Below, piece by piece: positions 59,260 through 64,000 of a stretch of DNA of 64,000 nucleotides; the stretch's first letter is position 1, and every line of letters starts with the position of its first letter. The notes beneath the pieces are model-generated. The model worked only from the letters and a program-made list of their open reading frames with translations, ran no database searches and was not told the origin of the DNA. The DNA comes from Craterostigma plantagineum. Taxonomy: Eukaryota; Streptophyta; Magnoliopsida; Lamiales; Linderniaceae. The stretch is from the NCBI GenBank assembly GCA_027422505.1, contig JAPQWV010000051.1, positions 806,001 through 870,000 of the forward strand, given 5' to 3'. A program made the translations under genes and the position numbers.

Positions 59260-60890
59260 TTACAAGAACCTAAACCATAACAATACAATTATTACAAATA
59301 ATTCGTTCAAGCAATTCTCATATAATTGACAAACTGGCTTTCAGGCTCCCTATCACTCCAAACTAACCCATCTTAAACATTCGTTATCACTAGTAAATGC
59401 ATGTTCGAGCTTCCATATTGAAGAAAATTCGGCAGCATTTCCCCATAGTTCTCTAAGTAGACGAAAAATATGACAAGGTTATATATCCAATTCATATGTC
59501 TACTCAGAGAACAATTTTGGGAGATGAAACCAAATTCTTTATCACTATCGAAGCTCAACCACACATTTATAGCCTAAAGCGATATTAAATGTCTAAGAAT
59601 GGTCCCAAAATGGGGACCATAGGAAATCTTGAACGGCTAGCTAAGCTTATAACAAGCCATAAACACATATATTGCAACAATTAAACACGTATTAATGTGA
59701 AGAAACACAACTAAACATATAGAGTAGTTAAATAATTACCGTAAATGCCCAATTAAATCGAGGGTGCCCCAATCGCAGCTGCTCACACGAGACGAACCTT
59801 ATCGCCGTTAATAACCCAATCGCACCTTACACCTTCTAATGAAGAACAATCTCCGTCCTATCGCCGTCAATCACCCAATCGCAGCTGCCCACACTAGAGT
59901 TTAGCTAACCAATGCAAATTCGCCCAAACCCTGATTTCGAATTAAAAATTTCCAAAATCAACCCAAATACATCAATTATATTTATAACGATAACAACATA
60001 TACAAACAACAACTATCCAAGTGCACGAAAGATTCGACAAAATAACAGCTTAAATACGAAAAAATCATTTTCGAATTTCGGCCAGAAACCGAAATCGACG
60101 AAAGGACGCACCTTACGCCTTCTAATGAAGAACAATCGCCGTCCTATAGTATCGCCGTTAATCACCCAATCGCAGCTGCCCACACGAGACTTTAGCTAAC
60201 CAATTCAAATTCGCCCAAACCCTAATTTCGAAATAAAATTCCCAAATATCAACCCAAACATATCGGTTAGTAATTTATAACGATGACGACATATACAAAC
60301 AAAAATTGTCCAGATGCAAGAAAGATTCTACAAAATAATAGCTTAAATTCGAAAAGCCAAAATCAACCCAAAATTCGGCCGAAAACCGAAATGACGCACC
60401 TTATATCCGAATGAAGGGCAAACGCACCAATCGTGCAACCCAATAGTTGATATATCCGAATGGACCTCAAATATTCGAAATTGGGCAAATACCGCTCAAA
60501 CCCTAATTTCGAATGAAAAATCCCCAAATTATCAACCCAAATCAAATAAAAATCCGAAAATCACCAAATGCACGGACGATTCGTCAAGATAATCGAGCTT
60601 CAACAAACTAATCGAGCGAAAGTAGCTAATATAATTCGAAATTGGGCAAAATAATAAGAAATTGTCAAAAAACCGCACCTATAAAGCGTTCGATCGAGTG
60701 ACGCCGCACCGCCCTATCCCCCGTGAAAATCGTTCTATCCCGCGTCGAATACGAGTGAAATCGAAGTGTGGCGACGCCTAACGTGATTGATTGGAGAAAG
60801 AAGAGTGCTCGATTGGAGAAAGAAAATGGAGTGAAGACGTTCTGCGAGTAATTAGCACTGTGGCTCGAATTATAATAACAATAAGCATCG
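59260..60890. repeat. CACTA 5' (transposase-proximal) non-coding region with 286-bp tandem repeats
   Basis: Units of about 286-288 bp start at 59821, 60107 and 60395, each beginning 'CGCACCTTA'. They share blocks such as 'CACCCAATCGCAGCTGCCCA', 'TTCGCCCAAACCCTAATTTC' and 'CGAAAGATTCGACAAAATAA'; the third is more diverged. The array sits upstream of the transposase start and may include its promoter. No gene seen. Confidence 0.7.
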
Positions 60891-61163
60891 GTTCTTTTAG
60901 TAACAGACGCTTATTCGTGGAAGTGTCGGTTGTTTGCAAAGAACCGACACTGATTGCTGGACAAAGAGCATCGGTTTGTCCAACTAACCGACGCTAAGAG
61001 TAAGCAAAAACAAACGGCGTCTGTTATCTCCTTGGAACCGACACTATTTGGTTTAAAAACTTGTAATTTTATTACTTATATGCCACCGACCGTCAAATAG
61101 GTATCGGTTTCCCAGAAACCGACGCCTATAGTGGCGACGCCTATTTGCATTTCTGTACTAGTG

Positions 61164-61913
61164 AACCGTTCGAAGTCGCCGGATCTATTTGAGCCGAAAA
61201 TTTTCACCGTCTCATAAATTCTTCAAATAGAGAACAAAAAAATCGATATGAAATTTCGTATGTAGTGTCATATTCTGATTAGTATTTATTTATTTATATG
61301 ACTTATAGTATTGTATAAAGTTAATATATTTATATATTTCTACCCTAACTAAGTGGCTAGTTGGAGTCAACGTAAACGATTCAATCTTATTTGTTTCCAT
61401 AAGGAAATTTCAAGAAAAAGTACGACCCGGTAAAACAAGCAAGGGCGACCTAACCACTCCTCAACTTATATTTATAAATCAAAATTATATTTAAAAAAGC
61501 AACCCTCACTTGTAAGTTTTAACACAAATAAATCCTATATTAAAACCAAAATATGAAATCATAAAATATAAAATAACTCCTTCACTAATCTTTAACTTCA
61601 AATAGTATTACAAAATCATATCGAGCTTTAATATTTTTTCCTCAACGATCACATATTACACAAACAATATCTCGACACAACGGTCTATTTCCCCCACTTC
61701 CATTATTCCTCCTTTGAAAAAAATAATCCCCGTTCAAACTTGTGCAACAGTTCGCAGCTTAGTCTTACCTCTACTGCCAGTCAAAATTAAATAATAATAA
61801 AAATAGTAATAACAAGAAAATTGACATTCACTCAACCATTCCTTATAAAAAGAACTCCACACAAAACAACAGATAAAACCAAAATTCATTACCAAAAAAA
61901 AAGAAGAAGAAGA
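61164..61913. promoter_or_regulatory. upstream region of the PUB gene
   Basis: AT-rich. A possible TATA (CTTATAAAAAG) lies at about 61851-61860, about 55 bp before the ATG. The CACTA element ends about 750 bp upstream of this ATG. Confidence 0.4.
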
Positions 61914-63621
61914 ATGTCCGAAACTATCCCAGAATTCTTCCTATGCCCAATCTCCCTACAGCTCATGAAGGAGCCCGTGACCACAACCACGGGCATCACC
62001 TACGACCGCGAAAGCATCGAGAAATGGATCCGCGGCTCGCCGTCCCCGAGCCTCCTATGCCCCGTCACGAACCAACCCATGGCTCGCAGCTCGGACCTAA
62101 CCCCGAACCACACCCTCCGACGGCTCATCCACACCTGGCTCACCGCCCCCAAACCTAACCCTCCGTCGGCCCACCGCCGCTCATCCGTGCTCGAGCTCCT
62201 CCGAGCCGTGAACAACGAGCCGTCCTCGACCGCCCTGACCGCCCTCGGGAAATTACGCCAGCTGGCGGAGGGGAACGACGAGAGGGATAAAAAGTGGATG
62301 GCCGAGCACGGAGTTGACCGGGCGATGATTCGTTACATCCTCGGGAGAAAGAATGAAACCCTAATGATCGGAGTCGAACTCGCCCTTAGGGTTTTGGTCC
62401 TCGCTTGGGATCCTCAAAGCTCGGGAATTAAAAATCTCGTGGGGGACAACTTTCTCGACCTTATCCAATCCCTCGTGAGGATCCTAACCGTCCCAAACCT
62501 CGACCGAGCCGTTAAAACCGACGCCCTGGCGGCCCTCCAGCTCGTCGTCGAGCTGGCGGGCCCCAGCCTGATGCAGAAGCTGGGAACCGTTGAGATTCCG
62601 ATGCCCTTAGGTTCGCAACTCATTGTTCTTTTCGTGGGGAGTGTGTGTTAATCAAGTCGAGCAGACTGATCGACCTCTTTTACTGCTTAATTCTTTCAGC
62701 TCAACCAAACAGCTTGAGCAGTGGCGGAGGCAGAGAGTTGGGTTATTGGGGTTCCAGTCAAATTGGACCCTATGCCTAGTATTTTTTAAAAAAAAAAATT
62801 TACTGAATTGCTTTTAGTGTAATTTTACTTAGGGCAACAGTAGCCTTACTTACGTTGGCATCCAACCCAACTCCATCAGATTTTCGACCCGTTATCGAAA
62901 ATTCAATTTTTGCAGACGTGTCGAAAATCCAACGGAGCCGGGTTACTACCCAAGTGGGTCGGAATGAATGGACTTTTTACTTATTCGATCTTCAACTGAG
63001 TTTTGGCTCATTTGTGCCCCAACAGGCACGACGAAGACGACCACCACCAGCAGCAACAAGAAGACATTCTTCCAGGCGATGGTCGGCTTCTTATCGAACA
63101 ATAGGACAGTCGTCGACCCGCAAGCAACTAGGGCCGTCCTGAAAACCCTAATCCAGGCGGGCCCATACGGTTACAACAGACTCAAGATGGTCGAGGCGGG
63201 CGCGGTCCACCGGCTCGTGGAGCTCGAGCTCGCCGGCGGCGGCGGCTCGACCGACAAGAAGACCACCGAGCTCGTCATGGGCCTAACGGCTAGCCTTTGC
63301 CTGACCGGCGAGGGCCGGCACGAGCTGTTGAGGCACTCGGGCGGCTTGGCGGTTGTTGCGAAGAGGGTCCTTAGGGTTTCGAGCGTGGCCGACGAGTGCG
63401 CTCTGTCTGTATTGGAATCGATCGCTAGGTTTTCGGCCTTGCCGGAGGTTTTATCGGAGATGTTGGCCGTCGGGGCGGTGACGAAGCTCTGCATGGTTCT
63501 GCAGGCGGACTGTGGGCCCCACCTCAAGAAGAAGGCGAGGAAGGTTCTTAGGCTGCATTCGAGCGTTTGGGATGACTCGCCTTGTATTCAGGTTTATTTG
63601 CTTACGAGGTATGGTAGGTGA
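61914..63621 (+). CDS. PUB: U-box E3 ubiquitin ligase, PUB22/23-like
   Basis: Two exons, 61914-62610 and 63026-63621, 430 residues. The U-box spans about residues 6-80: PEFFLCPISLQLMKEPVTTT, TGITYDRESIEKWI, CPVTNQPM, LTPNHTLRRLIHTWL. Armadillo-like helices follow, including the ALGKLRQLAEGN and FLSNNRTVVDPQATRAVLKT regions, and the tail KKKARKVLRLHSSVWDDSPC is typical of the PUB22/23/24 group. These cytosolic ligases dampen PAMP-triggered immunity and drought responses in Arabidopsis. The 415-bp intron joins PMPL and GTTKT in frame with GT-AG borders. Arabidopsis relatives of this group are, to my knowledge, single-exon, so the intron is notable. I chose the ATG at 61914 because it directly precedes the U-box and follows a purine-rich leader. 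Confidence 0.92.
62611..63025 (+). other. intron of the PUB gene with repeat-like sequence
   Basis: Borders CCTTAG|GTTCGC and CAACAG|GCACGA. It contains 'GAGCAGTGGCGGAGGCAGAG' followed by an A-rich stretch; 'AGTGGCGGAG' starts are common in plant repeats. This suggests, without proving, a transposon-derived intron. Confidence 0.45.
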
Positions 63622-64000
63622 TTATTGTCATTGAATAATAATAATAAAGATAACAGAAGTTTTTGATAATTTTGATTATGTATAATAAGATATATTTGAG
63701 ATGTATATTTGAGAAGTATGCGGCGTTGAACGATTATATATAGTTTAGATGATTGTGTTGGTAATGCTTACTCTTAGTCTAATCTCAAACACATCTATCA
63801 ACTACAATTTATATTATTACACAAATAATTAATACATACGTAAATATGTTAAAATATAATATCAACAAAATTCGTGTATACCCAAATAATGTATATCCGT
63901 GTAATCTATTAACATTGATATCAAACGACCGCATAACGGCTTGTTTGATATGTTTGTTTAGATGGGTAATAGATGTGTATGATAAAATTATGTAATCTTT
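63622..64000. other. 3' flank of the PUB gene
   Basis: AT-rich; no feature recognised up to the window edge. Confidence 0.5.

Larger units (their letters stand above)
55194..61163 (-). mobile_element. CACTA (En/Spm) transposon carrying a LOG gene
   Basis: 5970 bp with termini CACTAGCACAAACATAG (left) and, inverted, CACTAGTACAGAAATGC (right). The 3-bp duplication AAC lies at 55191-55193 and 61164-61166. Both ends carry many copies of 'GCGTCGGTT' in both orientations, the subterminal arrays typical of CACTA elements. Inside, on the minus strand, are the first half of a TNP2 transposase (57542-59259) and then a LOG gene (55702-57131). The second half of the transposase and any TNPA-type gene are missing, so the element is non-autonomous. 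Confidence 0.95.

Overview
This is a nuclear genome window from a flowering plant, almost certainly a eudicot. Evidence for this: AT-rich intergenic DNA, many spliced genes with GT-AG introns, plant-only families (NOI, CIPK, LEA2/NHL, CDKC with PITAIRE, LOG, U-box PUB), and plant mobile elements (Ty1/copia, CACTA with a TNP2 transposase, hAT-like elements, an Emigrant-type MITE). I cannot name the species. Exon boundaries were placed by eye; for every intact gene the exon lengths sum to a whole number of codons.

Layout. 1-2.0 kb: 3' part of a tRNA 2-thiouridylase gene (+). 2.7-6.0 kb: peroxisomal serine-glyoxylate aminotransferase AGT1 (-), with a light-type G-box/I-box module upstream. 7.9-9.4 kb: a BEE-like bHLH transcription factor (+). 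12.35-12.8 kb: a small NOI/RIN4-like protein (+). 14.2-18.9 kb: a decayed Ty1/copia element. 21.0-23.4 kb: an F-box protein (+). 23.7-26.1 kb: a 13-exon CIPK3/26-like kinase (-). 28.8-31.6 kb: COP9 signalosome subunit 2 (+). 32.3-33.5 kb: calmodulin (-). 33.9-35.8 kb: a UBA-domain protein (-) with an apparent frameshift. 37.1-40.1 kb: the P-TEFb-type kinase CDKC (+).

From about 40.9 kb the window becomes a mosaic of mobile elements and gene pieces. A LEA2/NHL gene (-) carries a complete solo LTR between its TATA box and its ATG. Two hAT-like elements have 8-bp target duplications, and one of them holds an exon-like gene fragment. There is an orphan receptor-kinase tail. A young LTR retrotransposon (45805-48716) encodes a gag-type domain followed by pieces resembling the C-terminus of BiP/HSP70 and the middle/C-terminal part of HSP90; this is the most unusual object here. 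An F-box gene broken by a small insertion and an intact LEA2/NHL gene follow. A 5970-bp CACTA element (55194-61163) contains a truncated transposase and an almost complete, intron-containing LONELY GUY (LOG) gene. The window closes with a U-box E3 ligase (+) that has one intron.

The host genes form no pathway cluster. Several are calcium- or ubiquitin-related (calmodulin, CIPK, CSN2, F-box, PUB, UBA), but I infer no operon-like organisation. Several frameshifts fall in homopolymers (C6, C4, A8, A14), so consensus errors should be excluded before calling those genes broken.
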